Positions 33,783 to 43,958 of a stretch of 64,000 bases of DNA are shown piece after piece; within the stretch, counting starts at the first letter, position 1, and each line of letters opens with the position of its first letter. A program made the position numbers and the translations under genes. Source of the stretch: Galdieria sulphuraria (taxonomy: Eukaryota > Rhodophyta > Bangiophyceae > Galdieriales > Galdieriaceae); the NCBI RefSeq assembly GCF_000341285.1, contig NW_005178467.1, positions 1-64,000 on the forward strand, in the 5' to 3' direction. The notes under the pieces were generated by a model. The model saw nothing but the letters and a program-made list of their open reading frames with translations. It had not been told where the DNA came from and did no database searches.

Positions 33783-34940
33783 ATGAATAATTGTATGAAG
33801 CATAGTGGTTCCTCTCCTTTTATGTCGGAGACTTGTGTGGTGTGTATGGACCTTGCTGCCGACGTGGAGCTTCGACCTTGTTCGCATGCTGTGATTTGCA
33901 GAAAGTGTATTTCCCTCTTGGATGATGAAAAGTGTCCAGTTTGTAGAAGCAAAGTGGATAAAATTCGTATCAGAGGGTTTAGTGATGTGTACAGTCTGCA
34001 CGGAATGAGGTCTCATCCTCTCAACTGTGAAGAAACCCTAGAGAAACAAGCAGAGTCGTTGCAAGTTGCTCAAGAAAAGGACAGTTTTCCTTTTGAGCTC
34101 AACTCAACGTGTAAAAAGAGTTCTTCGAAAGAAAAGTTTTTGGAGATTGCCAACGAAACCTATATATTTTCGCTTGAAGCTGTCTTGGAAAGAAGAAGAT
34201 TTCATGAAGAATTCATCAGAAAGCACACTTATCAAGTTATCTTAACGGGTTCAAAGGATGTCAGTTTTCATTCTTTTGCATCCAGTCTTCGAGAACTATT
34301 TCCCGTGAAACATGAGCCCACCTTTCTATATGACAGCTTTCAGTGGATTCAGCAGTCGCTTGATTACTGTTTAGATGCTGGTATAAGAAGTGCCAAGGAT
34401 GAAGAAACTTTGAAGAATTTGCTTACACTGGAAAAACTAATAGATACATATTCCTCTGCTGAGTCATTCCTGCCAAATGTGGAAGTAGGAGGATTCCCAG
34501 TTCATCTTGAAGATTTGTCCATATGGGAATTGCTTTATAACCTCAGGTGTCAAACCAATAATGGATTCGATGTTTTAGTTTTGTGTTGTGATGCACTTTC
34601 AAAGCGTTCTTTTGAGGAGCTTCTTTCCTTGGATGAGTTACTACGCAAACGATATGCTCCCCATGCAACTAGGATATGGGCAGTTCTCGGTTATGATGAT
34701 GTTCAGATAGCACATTCATCGAATGGAGTACCAAGAGAAGTCATTGAAAGTGAATTAGTGCGTATTCCTGCAAAGCAAAGACCATCAGATTTGTTTTTCT
34801 TGAGAGAAAATGCTTTATTCAAGTTTTGGCATCGTGAGTTGATGTCACAAGTCATTCATCATGCACAGAAACATCGTCAACTTGTCATGGTTGATAATAC
34901 GGAAGACATAAAGAAACAAGGCCTTTGCTCCTGTATGTAG
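33783..34940 (+). CDS. RING-finger protein with GTPase-like C-terminal domain and CxCM tail
   Basis: A single exon of 385 codons. Residues about 15-60 form a C3HC4 RING (CVVCMDLAADVELRPCSHAV, CRKCISLL, CPVCRSK), so it is probably an E3 ubiquitin ligase. The remaining 300 residues include a stretch with small-GTPase-like order: a strand then YQVILTGSKDVS at the P-loop position, and FDVLVLCCDALSKRSFEELL followed by RIWAVLGYDDVQ at the NKxD position. Neither GxxxxGK[ST] nor NKxD is intact. The protein ends CSCM, which could be read as a CaaX-like or CxC prenylation end. The GTPase comparison is by pattern only. Confidence 0.7.
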   Translation: MNNCMKHSGSSPFMSETCVVCMDLAADVELRPCSHAVICRKCISLLDDEKCPVCRSKVDKIRIRGFSDVYSLHGMRSHPLNCEETLEKQAESLQVAQEKDSFPFELNSTCKKSSSKEKFLEIANETYIFSLEAVLERRRFHEEFIRKHTYQVILTGSKDVSFHSFASSLRELFPVKHEPTFLYDSFQWIQQSLDYCLDAGIRSAKDEETLKNLLTLEKLIDTYSSAESFLPNVEVGGFPVHLEDLSIWELLYNLRCQTNNGFDVLVLCCDALSKRSFEELLSLDELLRKRYAPHATRIWAVLGYDDVQIAHSSNGVPREVIESELVRIPAKQRPSDLFFLRENALFKFWHRELMSQVIHHAQKHRQLVMVDNTEDIKKQGLCSCM

Positions 34941-35199
34941 TGTTAGTGATAGTCTTGATGTGATTGTGTAGATTTGTTTCAGTGGAAGGACTCCAATTTT
35001 TTTCTCATGATTGACATGAGAGACATAGATGTTTTGTTTCCTGTTGAACTCCAAAAACCTTGGAAACAAAGTCATGGTGTTTTCATGTCTATGAGAAAAA
35101 ATTGTTCCTTTTCTACTTATGATAAATTTGTTGTTTTACTGTGTGTCAATTTGAGTCCGTTTCATATTTCTATAATAATGTCTCTGTATATATACTTGA

Positions 35200-37235
35200 C
35201 TACCGATTCCATACATTAGAAGACATTAGACTTGGAGGAGGATGTCCAAATGCATTCATCCTTTGTCGCAGTCGAAAAATGACTGCAACTAACAAACAAA
35301 GCAAACACAACAGCATAATGATTATAATCCAATAATAATGGATAGGAGATAACAGCCATGATCCTTGACTTCGTATCACTTGAATCCTTTCATTCATCGT
35401 AGAAATTTTTATGTCCTCTTCCTTAGAAGAGGAGGTCATGGAAGCCTTCTCAAGTTAATAAGATGCAGAGTTGTTCAAATGATCTACAAACCTCGGACTT
35501 GTCAACAACGGTAGTTTGACTATCCCTTTCTTCGGTTTCTACAACAGCAGATGTTTCTATTTCATGCCATCTATTAAAAATGACTTGGAATAACACATGA
35601 AGACTATCTGTTACTTCTTCCTTGAGAAACGCTTCGAAGCGTGAACGAAACATTAGAAACCTTGATTTCCATTGTACTTTGCAAAAGACTTTTACAACAC
35701 TATGAAGATTTCCATGTGATGAACTGTCCTCCATATTAATGACTTCCATTCTCGTTTGCAATTCAAAACAATGTTTACAAGCCACATCCAGAAATTGGAT
35801 GTTACTTTCTATCTAAATAAAAAAAATCGACAAGTCCTTCCTAATCCCAATTTTAGAAAATGGACTAGCACTTACCACTAGTTTGTCTTTGTCTGGAGAT
35901 AAACTAAACCTTTGCAACTCTGCCACTCTGCCATAATTGGTTCCAAGTAACCATGATATAAAGGTATGATTGATTGGCATGTGATAAGTAATAACACGAG
36001 AACAGCCAACAAGATCATTTCGTTGCCAGTCACCCAACTCTAATCCTTGATGAGACCTCAATTGATGATATTCTTCGAATATAGTACGACAATGCATCTC
36101 AACACTAGTCCTGTCATACTTTTTCGAATCTAAAGAACTTTCGCCACAATGAAATTTACTAGAAACACAGCTCTGAGTTTCACATTGTCCACTTGCTAAT
36201 ATTTCACCAAATTCTATAGCAGAAATAGGCAATTTCTGATAAGTTATCAAATGTTCATTATCTTCAAAACGGGATGGAAAAATACTATTAATAGTTAAAT
36301 CTTCTTTTTCTTCCAAGGAAACTTCCTCTTCAAAGCTCATGAGTGGAAAAAAGTAGCTTGGAAAAATATTTCTATACATACCTGAACCCACCGAAGAAGA
36401 AACACTAAAAGAAATTTTGGGAGAGTTGATTCTGTTTTCCGAATAGACTCGTTTGAGAGTTTCAAAAGTGAGCTTATCACATTCCTTCAAATCATCTGAT
36501 TTTCCTAAACGAAATAGATTCCACAATACAAACTATATGAGATCTTTTGTAAAAGTTACTCCAAATATTCTCTGCAATTCTTACTATTTGCTGATATGCA
36601 TCACTCCTTGACGCTAAGGAGGAGAAAATCAACGGTCCCTCTCCTTCAATTGTAACTTTCACTGCCTTTTGAACGAAAATACCCACAGTGACAGGTTCTA
36701 CTTGAGTAATGTATTGCAGAGGAATACAGAATCCTAGCTTGTGTTGCAATACTCTGGCATAAAAAACCAAAAAGTGATTCAGCAATATAAGAGTTCCTCT
36801 AGTAAACTTATTGCCGTGAAGGCCACAATTCAAGGTGCCAAGTATGTCTTCCGTTGAAGGAATATTAAAAAACAAGTAAATATTCAAATATCGTTGTTTC
36901 ATAGGCGAAACACTACTTCGAGAACTAAGGGATAGCTGTCTTTCTTGACTTTGGGTCGAACTGAACGTGGTCTCGTATGGTTTATTGGTGGCATTGACAG
37001 CTGAAGTCACCATGTTATTATCTTTCAGTTCTTCGGTACTGTCACTAGTAATATGTTTACGTGGAGACTCTATTGTCTTGAGTTTCAACTTGCGAGTAAA
37101 GGGAGACATGTAACCAAAAACAATCGCGCACGTGCAAGAAGCATAAAAATATCTGCAATGGATTCGTAAATCCAATGGAATGCGCATTGGGGTTCGATAG
37201 TTTCTACTCGAAGGGATCTCTTTTTTCCAGTTCAT
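35200..37235 (-). CDS. GRAM-VASt-membrane anchor protein (LAM/Aster/VAD1-like lipid transfer)
   Basis: Five or six exons. The GRAM domain (FNIPSTEDILGTLNCGLHGN, RGTLILLNHFLVFYAR, FCIPLQYITQVEPV) lies at about 36600-36880. The VASt domain spans exons: GCSRVITYHMPINHTF, then KLV joined to IESNIQFLDVACKHC, then VKVFCKVQWKSRFLMFRSRF. A single C-terminal anchor (YYWIIIIMLLCLLCLLVAVIF) ends the chain. This order is that of GRAMD1/Aster, yeast Lam and plant VAD1, which move sterols at ER-plasma membrane contacts. One in-frame 54-nt segment near 36380-36327 has splice ends and may be an intron or retained. The start at 37235 is the first ATG, but the first 40 residues are not conserved. Confidence 0.8.
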
Positions 37236-37569
37236 ACACTCTTCAATTAGTTTCTAAAAGAGAATTGGATTCTCTCTCATTTAGAAAAAGTGAAGACTTA
37301 TCGTTAACAATCATCGTGTCTCTTACATTGGTTACAATAAATAGATGAAAATCCATATTAGGCCTCTTCTATTTTCTTATCCAGTTTCTCTCCAAACGAA
37401 TTATTTAAACAAAAGCTTAATGAATGATCAGTTTATCCATTTCCCTTTGAAATGAATTTTTTAGTTTTCACGACATTCAAGACTGTTAATTATCCCAAGT
37501 TCATTTGTTAAGGACGAAAAGGAGAAAGCACAACGTTGAAAGCAAACTGGCAAAGTCTTTGTAGTGTTG
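37236..37569. promoter_or_regulatory. divergent intergenic region between GRAM-VASt and allantoinase-like genes
   Basis: About 330 bp, AT-rich, between two divergent starts. I see no open frame or repeat in it. A short upstream exon of the GRAM-VASt gene here cannot be excluded. Confidence 0.35.
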
Positions 37570-39217
37570 ATGAAGAGAGAAAATAGGCATTCGTGGTTCT
37601 ATTTTGCTTGTGCTGCCTTTATTTTATTATTGGCTGTACTAGGAAACTTGCCAAGTGCCCAGAAAGCATACTTGACTGGGAATTCAAAAGGTGATACTTT
37701 TGCGTGCTTATTATTTTAGGAGTTCTCAAGACCTTTAGAATTGTATGAACAGCTTCGACAGTTGAGTAGATGGAAGGAAAGAAAGCCACCAGGTTCTTCC
37801 TTTGCAATCAAGTCAACCAGGATAGTGACTCCCAAAGGTTTGCTCTGAACTAGAAGCTATTGGGATTGTTTTGAATCAGACCATTTTTGGAATATAAGGA
37901 ATAAGACCTGGGGCTATATTGGTAGGTGAAAATGGAGTCATAGAGGATGTAGTGGATATGGTGGCTGTACCTCCCAAGTGGGGACCTATTTTAGACTATG
38001 GAAGACTTTTAGTTATGCCCGGACTAATCGATATACAAACTTTAGATGAAAACATAGAGGAGTAAGTGCCACTAGTATAGTCAAAAGTACTTCGCATAAA
38101 GTTGTCATAGAGTCCACTCAACCTCTCAAGATGGAGTAACTTCGCGGCTCATTTATATTTCGGATGAAACTAGAGATGCACTGTTGTTGAACAGAAAGTC
38201 CATTTTGAAAGAAAGTTTTCAGTGGAGTCTGCCGAATGATTCTTTTACAGTTGGCTAAATATTCACAAGCCCCGATTCATTGGCTGGTTTCTTTGTGAAT
38301 GTAAGACATACCTTTTATCATAGAAACGAGGTTTTTGAAGTTCAACTAGAAAGAATGCTTTGAAAAGGCAAAATGGTGTGCTAATCATTCTCCTGACCAT
38401 TCTTCCTCTATGGCTTTTGATGTTTGTCAGAGCATTCCTTCCTTTGTAGAGCAACTTGATGTTGTTCTGGTAAGTATTTATTCTCTAGCCAAGGAACTGA
38501 ACCAACTTGCATCTAAGAACAAATTGCATACTCCGAATATGATAAGAAAGATGGTTTCTAGTACCTATCAAATACCTCGAGTTTCCTCTTTCCAGTCGTT
38601 GAAGAAATTTTGTTTATCTCGACCTCATTCCATGCCATCCTTTCATTCAGTCTGCTTGTATCAAATCGCATTGGAAATGAATTTTACAAATTTAAACGCA
38701 GTTGATGGAGATATAGAAAGTTGCATGGATTATTTTTGGAACGATTATGACTGTTTTGAAAAAAGTAATACGAAAGAAGGAAGAAATATTTCAAGGTTTT
38801 CTAAGAATACGGTGAGGAGCATAGTTGAATCAACTCTCCAATCGAAACTGAATCAATTAAAGTATCGTCTACCTATTGCTTGGACTGTTGCCGAACTTGC
38901 AGGAATTTCACTCAACTCTTTTCATTCTATGGCCTGTATTTATCCAGCAAAGATATTTGGATTACTTCGTAAAGGAAAACTTGAAAAAGGTTATGATGCA
39001 GACATCGTAGTATGGAGTCCGGAACTGAACCAATCTTTTCCAACTGATGTTTGTCAAAAGTTCGAACCCCTTTGCCAAAGAACGAATCATACTTTGAAAG
39101 GAGTTGTAAGTTACTATTAACAGAGTTCATTTACTCCCTGTCATTGTTTTGGATTCATTTTAGGTATTTGAAACTTTTGTGGGTGGTAAACGCAAAATAG
39201 AAATTTTGTCTGAATAA
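37570..39217 (+). CDS. secretory allantoinase/amidohydrolase-like protein lacking the metal-binding HxH
   Basis: About seven exons separated by short introns (near 37690-37719, 37833-37900, 38062-38110, 38231-38278, 38301-38349, 39108-39164). The start MKRENRHSWFYFACAAFILL is a signal peptide or anchor. The cyclic amidohydrolase frame is clear: RPGAILVGENGVIEDV, LLVMPGLIDIQTLDEN, and near the end AELAGISLNSFHS, KGKLEKGYDADIVVW, LKGVVFETFVGGKR, as in allantoinase. The metal-site HxH that should follow GLID reads IQT, so catalysis is doubtful. The central part is strongly diverged. It looks like a secreted or ER pseudoenzyme. The stop is only 8 bp before the start of ATP23. Confidence 0.65.
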
Positions 39218-39225
39218 CTCTCATA

Positions 39226-40097
39226 ATGGAGGCAGAAGAGAATACTCGATTAGAAGATGGACAAGAATATAAGGATATCAGTCCGAAAGCAGAAAAACAA
39301 AAACAACGCTGTGAAAGACTAAAGAATAGAGCGTTGCAGAGGTATTCGTGTTGCTTTGAAGCGTTCAAATAAATAATAAAAGAGACTGCTTGTCATAGAG
39401 ATAAGAGAGTATTGTTTATGTTGGAACAGATAAGGAAAGCCGGTTGTTATCTTCGTATGTATTTCTTTGGTTTTATTTTCAAACTTCTTTTTGAAGTCTT
39501 GAAATAGCTGAGGAGCGTATTCTTTGTCAATATTGTGAAGCAGCTGTTGGTGGTGGCTTTCAAGACGACGGTAGCGTTGTTCTTTGTTCTAACCATTTGC
39601 TATCTCAGGTTGGTCTCCGTTTTTGATGAAATTCGCCACTTGCTACATATTACCTAACCTTATTCAGGATCACGCAAACATTACTCTTGTTCACGAGTTG
39701 GTACACGCTTTTGATCAATGCCGGGCGCACGTAAACTGGTCAGACTGTACACATCACGCCTGTAGTGAAATACGTGCTGCTCTGTTGAGTGGTAAGTAAA
39801 CACTTAGTTTCTTGAAAGATGGGCAATATTTATGTCATATAAGGTGACTGTGATTGGAAAAGAGAATTCTGGAGAGGACATTTGGGACTCCGAGCACAGT
39901 TTCAAAAGTGCATCAGGAGAAGAGCTGAAATTTCAGTGAGAATGAATCCCAATTGTTCACCTTTGCAGGTACGAAAACTTGAGTGTCAACGTATTTCTTA
40001 TTTATGTTTATGTAAAACTATGTAGGCTAAAGAAGCCGTCAATAGAGCTTGGGACATTTGTTTTGCTGATACGGCACCTTTTGATGGCATTCCTTGA
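39226..40097 (+). CDS. ATP23: mitochondrial inner-membrane metalloprotease ATP23
   Basis: Six short exons. Blocks in order: [13 protein letters not shown], then [12 protein letters not shown] across a splice, [18 protein letters not shown], the catalytic zinc motif [43 protein letters not shown], and [23 protein letters not shown]23 works in the intermembrane space; in yeast it processes and chaperones Atp6. The Cys-rich helical pattern typical of Mia40 substrates is present. The first splice (near 39342-39384) could not be brought into phase from the sequence given, so the exon 1 to exon 2 join is uncertain. The F1 gamma subunit gene lies 2.7 kb away. Confidence 0.88.
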
Positions 40098-40101
40098 CAA
40101 G

Positions 40102-41199
40102 TCAATATATTTCACTTGAGAGTTTAAACGACTTCCCTGTATGACTCTTCACCACCTTGTATGAATGAGTCAATGACGATACTCGCTATAACAGACATCA
40201 ACACCACATACCTTGCCGGCATTGTGAAGAATGTTCAAGTAAACCGTAGAATGAACACTAGACATATCGTTTCTGCTAGAAATTTCCTTGATAAACATAT
40301 TCATGAGTCATTTCTATTTTCGAAAAGAAATGAACAACATTACCTGCGTTGTTAAGTATTTATCTTTGTGTAGATAGAGACAGCGTACTATCTTCTCCAG
40401 TTTCTCAATGTGTTCTTTTTTTGTGCGATACTGCTTCTATAAAAAAGGGCAATTTCTTGTCAATTACATATCTAAAAAAAAGAAATAATACTTGTACCGG
40501 TAAAGAGTCCAATATAACTTGAAAAGTTCGTTCCTATTATAGAGCATAATAAACATGACTAGCTAACGAATAGTAATTGAGTAATACTTACGAAAGTTGT
40601 ATTTGTGGTTTTAGATTTAGTCTTTGGATGCCGAGACTTGAAACCCAGCTCCCTAACAAAGATGAAGGATAAATGCTTGCCTCATACAAAGAGCAAGAGA
40701 AATAAGAGTATTACGTTTTGGTTGTAACTTCATTATTATTATTATTATTATTATTAGCATCTTCAATAGACATATTCAGTTCATGGCACGAGAGATTCAA
40801 GGCGATAGCTCTGGTACAAGTCTAGTATTTTCACCAAACTATTCAAAATGAAATAACGAGCTTGTTAAGAAGATATGGTACCTCGTGGAATATCGAAAAC
40901 TTTTCAATGGTGGCATCTATTTCGTCCAATTTCGGAATATATTGAGTTAGTCTAAATAGATTGCAAGTCATGTATCCTATCAAGAGTTGTTTTCTATGAA
41001 GAAAGACTCACTTGAAAATGGAGCTAGCAATTTGTTCGAACTTTCTATCATACAAAAGTTAATCAGGTAGTTATCACTCACAACTAAGGTATGCTTACAA
41101 TTGAATATTTTCTAGTTCTTTATCTTGAGAATATAATTTTCTTGACGTTTTTTGAGGAGAAGAAATATCACTTGTGGAGTGTCTACACTGAGCCGCCAT
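40102..41199 (-). CDS. SKA1-like kinetochore protein (nine-exon gene)
   Basis: Nine exons (41199-41099, 41044-41012, 40951-40882, 40821-40715, 40652-40592, 40533-40498, 40436-40344, 40286-40212, 40155-40102) sum to exactly 210 codons, with GT-AG ends and phase kept throughout. The N-terminal half is helical (FEQIASSIFKLTQYIPKLDE). It is followed by an Asn run and a basic linker. The C-terminal domain (FQVILDSLPKQYRTKKEHIE, then MSSVHSTVYLNILHNAGKVV and GKSFKLSSEIY) follows the winged-helix microtubule-binding domain of SKA1 in order and spacing (FxSIPKY..., SxxxLYxxF..., GxxFxxxxxI). It would couple kinetochores to microtubules. The gene structure is well supported; the name rests on pattern. 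It is convergent with ATP23, with 4 bp between stops. Confidence 0.6.
40732..40756. repeat. (ATT)8 microsatellite inside an exon
   Basis: Eight perfect ATT units, read as (AAT)8 on the minus strand. They lie in exon 4 of the SKA1-like gene and encode eight Asn. The unit of three keeps frame if the length changes. Confidence 0.95.
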
Positions 41200-41339
41200 T
41201 TGTGGGGTTCAAATATATATGAACGGCGCCAAATTTTCTTCTCGACATTGTTTATTATTCATCGTTGGCCGTGGATATCCATTAGAGAAGCACTTTTTCT
41301 GTTCACAGAACAACAAGTAAGGTGAGAAACTGGAATAGT

Positions 41340-42626
41340 ATGTTTAACGGGTTTGGAAGTTTTGGAGGGTTTGGAGCAACTGGGGCTTCCAGCTCCAGAA
41401 GAAAGGAAGTGGATAACAAAAAATATTACGAATTATTGGGAGTCTCTCAGGAAGCTTCTAAAGATGAAATTAAAAAGGCCTACAGGAAACTGGCTATTAA
41501 GTTGCATCCAGATAAGGGAGGTGATGAGGAGAAGTTCAAGGAAGTGACGAGAGCTTTTGAGGTTTTATCGGACGACGATAAAAGGAGAATTTATGACCAA
41601 TATGGTGAAGAAGGCCTTTCACAGGAAGGAATGAGTAGTGGTATGAATGCAGAAGACATTTTTGAGGCTTTCTTTGGTGGAGGCTTGTTTGGAGGCTCAA
41701 GGTCACGTAGTCGAGGCCCACGAAAGGGAGAAGATGTTGTTCACGCTTTGAAAGTCACCTTGAACGACTTGTATAACGGAAAAACATCAAAGTTGGCGCT
41801 CAATCGGCATAGAATATGTCCAAGCTGTGATGGTAAAGGAACAACACATCCAAGTGGTGTTACTAGATGCAAAACTTGCAATGGTCAAGGAGTCCGAGTA
41901 CAGATACGACAGATTGGACCAGGAATGGTACAACAAATGCAGTCCGTTTGTCCTGACTGTAGTGGAAGCGGAGAATCCATTAAAGAGAAAGACAAGTGTT
42001 CCAAGTGTAAGGGCCAGAAAGTTGTGAAAGAAAGAAAGGTACTGGAAGTTTATATTGAACCTGGAACAGAACATGGCCAGAAGTTGGTATTTTCTGGTGA
42101 AGCGGATGAAGAACCAGGTACAGTTCCTGGAGATGTTATTGTAGTAGTACAACAGAAAGAACACGATTTCTTCAAAAGAAAAGGAAGTAATTTGATAGTA
42201 GAAAAAGAAATTTCTCTTGTAGAAGCACTATGTGGTGTTGCCTTCACGGTTGAACATCTGGACGGACGAACATTATTGGTTAAGACAGAACCAGGTACAG
42301 TACTTGAACCTGATAGCGTAAAGACTGTTCCTGGAGAAGGAATGCCTTTATACGGAAATAGAACACTGAAAGGAAATTTATTTATCAAATTCCGTGTTCA
42401 GTTTCCAGAATATTTATCCGAAGAACAACGAGCGTTGCTTGATCGAGTCTTGGGTCCTCGTCCTAATCTGTCCTTGAATGGGAAGGATGATAACTTAGAA
42501 CAAGTGTCCATGATTGATTATCGACCGGAACATGGCAAAGAAAGCCAAAGAAGTGAAAATGCTTATGATGAAGACGACGAAGAAGGTATGGAAAGTGGTC
42601 CACGTGTTCAGTGTGCACAACAATAG
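41340..42626 (+). CDS. type I DnaJ/Hsp40 co-chaperone, farnesylation motif
   Basis: A single exon of 428 codons; the first ATG is used although the frame is open upstream. J domain ([23 protein letters not shown] in KLHPDKGG), short G/F region, and four CxxCxGxG zinc repeats ([35 protein letters not shown]) are followed by the C-terminal substrate domains. The end CAQQ is a CaaX box of the Ydj1/ANJ1 kind, so it is probably farnesylated and cytosolic or ER-surface. It delivers clients to Hsp70 and stimulates its ATPase. It is divergent from the SKA1-like gene, with 140 bp between starts. Confidence 0.96.
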   Translation: MFNGFGSFGGFGATGASSSRRKEVDNKKYYELLGVSQEASKDEIKKAYRKLAIKLHPDKGGDEEKFKEVTRAFEVLSDDDKRRIYDQYGEEGLSQEGMSSGMNAEDIFEAFFGGGLFGGSRSRSRGPRKGEDVVHALKVTLNDLYNGKTSKLALNRHRICPSCDGKGTTHPSGVTRCKTCNGQGVRVQIRQIGPGMVQQMQSVCPDCSGSGESIKEKDKCSKCKGQKVVKERKVLEVYIEPGTEHGQKLVFSGEADEEPGTVPGDVIVVVQQKEHDFFKRKGSNLIVEKEISLVEALCGVAFTVEHLDGRTLLVKTEPGTVLEPDSVKTVPGEGMPLYGNRTLKGNLFIKFRVQFPEYLSEEQRALLDRVLGPRPNLSLNGKDDNLEQVSMIDYRPEHGKESQRSENAYDEDDEEGMESGPRVQCAQQ

Positions 42627-42766
42627 AAAAGCGTCAATATTTCATTTTGAGACTATAACGCATAAGAGCTTTTGCTCATTTTGTTGTTGGAATGAAATAC
42701 TTGTAATAAACAATCTTCCTTTGGTTTTCATTCACTAATTATTTCGATGACTTTATGAAAACATAT

Positions 42767-43864
42767 TCAGAGTGCTTCGGCACCAGAAATAATTTCAATC
42801 AATTCTCCGGTAATAACCGATTGACGCTGACGATTATAAGTCAAAGTCAACTTTTGATACATTTCACTGGCATTTCGGGTAGCATTGTCCATAGCAGACA
42901 TTCGTGCGGCTTGTTCTGAAGTGGCATTTTCTAGAAGCGCATCAAACAGTTGAACTGCAAATTGGAATTCATACAAATCAGTCAAGGTTTGTGCAGAATC
43001 CATGTCAGACTCAAACTCATAACTATCAAAAGTTTCTGCATGTTTCAAGATGATATCCAAACCAGGAATGACCTTTCTAGTTACTACTTGACTGATAGCG
43101 TTCTTAAAGTGATTGTAAAAGATAGCCACAGAATCGAACTTTTGCTTGAAAATTTCTTCAGCTACAACACAAGTCTGAGCAAAATTCACGGGTGCACGAA
43201 AAACGTCTTTGATAGTCACAACAAATAGATTGCGATATAGTCTTTGCAAGCCATCTCTACCTTTGTCCCCACAAAGCAAAATAGCATATTGATTTTGTTT
43301 ATCTTCGTGAAGCAACTTGCGAATTTCACGAACCACATTGCTGTTTACTCCTCCACATAAACCACGATCCGAAGTAACAGCGACGATAAGATGGTTACCC
43401 GAGGTTTCTTTTCCTTCTATCTCACTAAAAGTAGACTTTAAAAAACTTTTCAAGCCTGCAGTAAAAGGCTTCGAACTCTCTTGACGAGCTTGAACACCTC
43501 TCAATTTGGCAGCTGCAACCATCTTCATAGCTTTGGTAATCTTCGAGATAGAAGCAACAGAACGCATACGACTTCTTACAGCTTTCAAACTAGCAAAACG
43601 CACTTGAAAATCAACCCTATAAATAATAAGAAATAGGATGAGTTAAAATAACTTGAGCTTGCCCTGAAGAAGTGTTATTTTCAGTCGCAAGGAGTAGAGC
43701 CTGATCTGCTGTTCTGTTGCGGTTCAGACTCCAACTTGGAGTACGAGGGTTACTGCCAACAAGATTCCTACTTTTCGAAACAACGTTCTTCAACAAAATA
43801 AGTCTCTGTACATAATATTTTGAGACTTTATCCCTACCATAAAACTTCTTTGCATAGCTGCCAT
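42767..43864 (-). CDS. ATP5C1/ATP3: mitochondrial ATP synthase F1 gamma subunit
   Basis: The main exon carries SLKAVRSRMRSVASISKITK, KMVAAAKL, VAVTSDRGLCGGVNSN, and the C-terminal helix NATRNASEMYQKLTLTYNRQ, RQSVITGELIEIISGAEAL, all typical of F1 gamma. The presequence is encoded upstream. A first exon from ATG 43864 (MAAMQRSFM) and a short second exon (IRLYSLRLKITLLQGKL) can be joined in phase, but the exact first intron is tentative. Gamma is the rotor stalk that couples proton flow to ATP synthesis. It is divergent from SUV3, with about 95 bp between starts. Confidence 0.94.
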
Positions 43865-43881
43865 ATTATATCGTTAGACGA

Positions 43882-43950
43882 ATGTTGCGAGGCAAAGCAG
43901 CCAAAACGCAATTTCTTATGATGATGAATTGCTTTTCTATTTTTGGATAA
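43882..43950 (+). promoter_or_regulatory. upstream open reading frame in the SUV3 leader
   Basis: ATG at 43882 opens a 22-codon frame (MLRGKAAKTQFLMMMNCF...) ending at TAA 43948-43950, 8 bp before the SUV3 start. Three ATG codons in a row lie at 43918-43926 in the same frame. It could limit SUV3 translation or force reinitiation, if the transcript starts upstream of it. Confidence 0.45.
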
Positions 43951-43958
43951 AAGGAATA

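Noticed and set aside
40161-40355. Plus-strand 64-codon frame
   Set aside because: Antisense to the last three exons of the SKA1-like gene, whose phases and splice sites are consistent.
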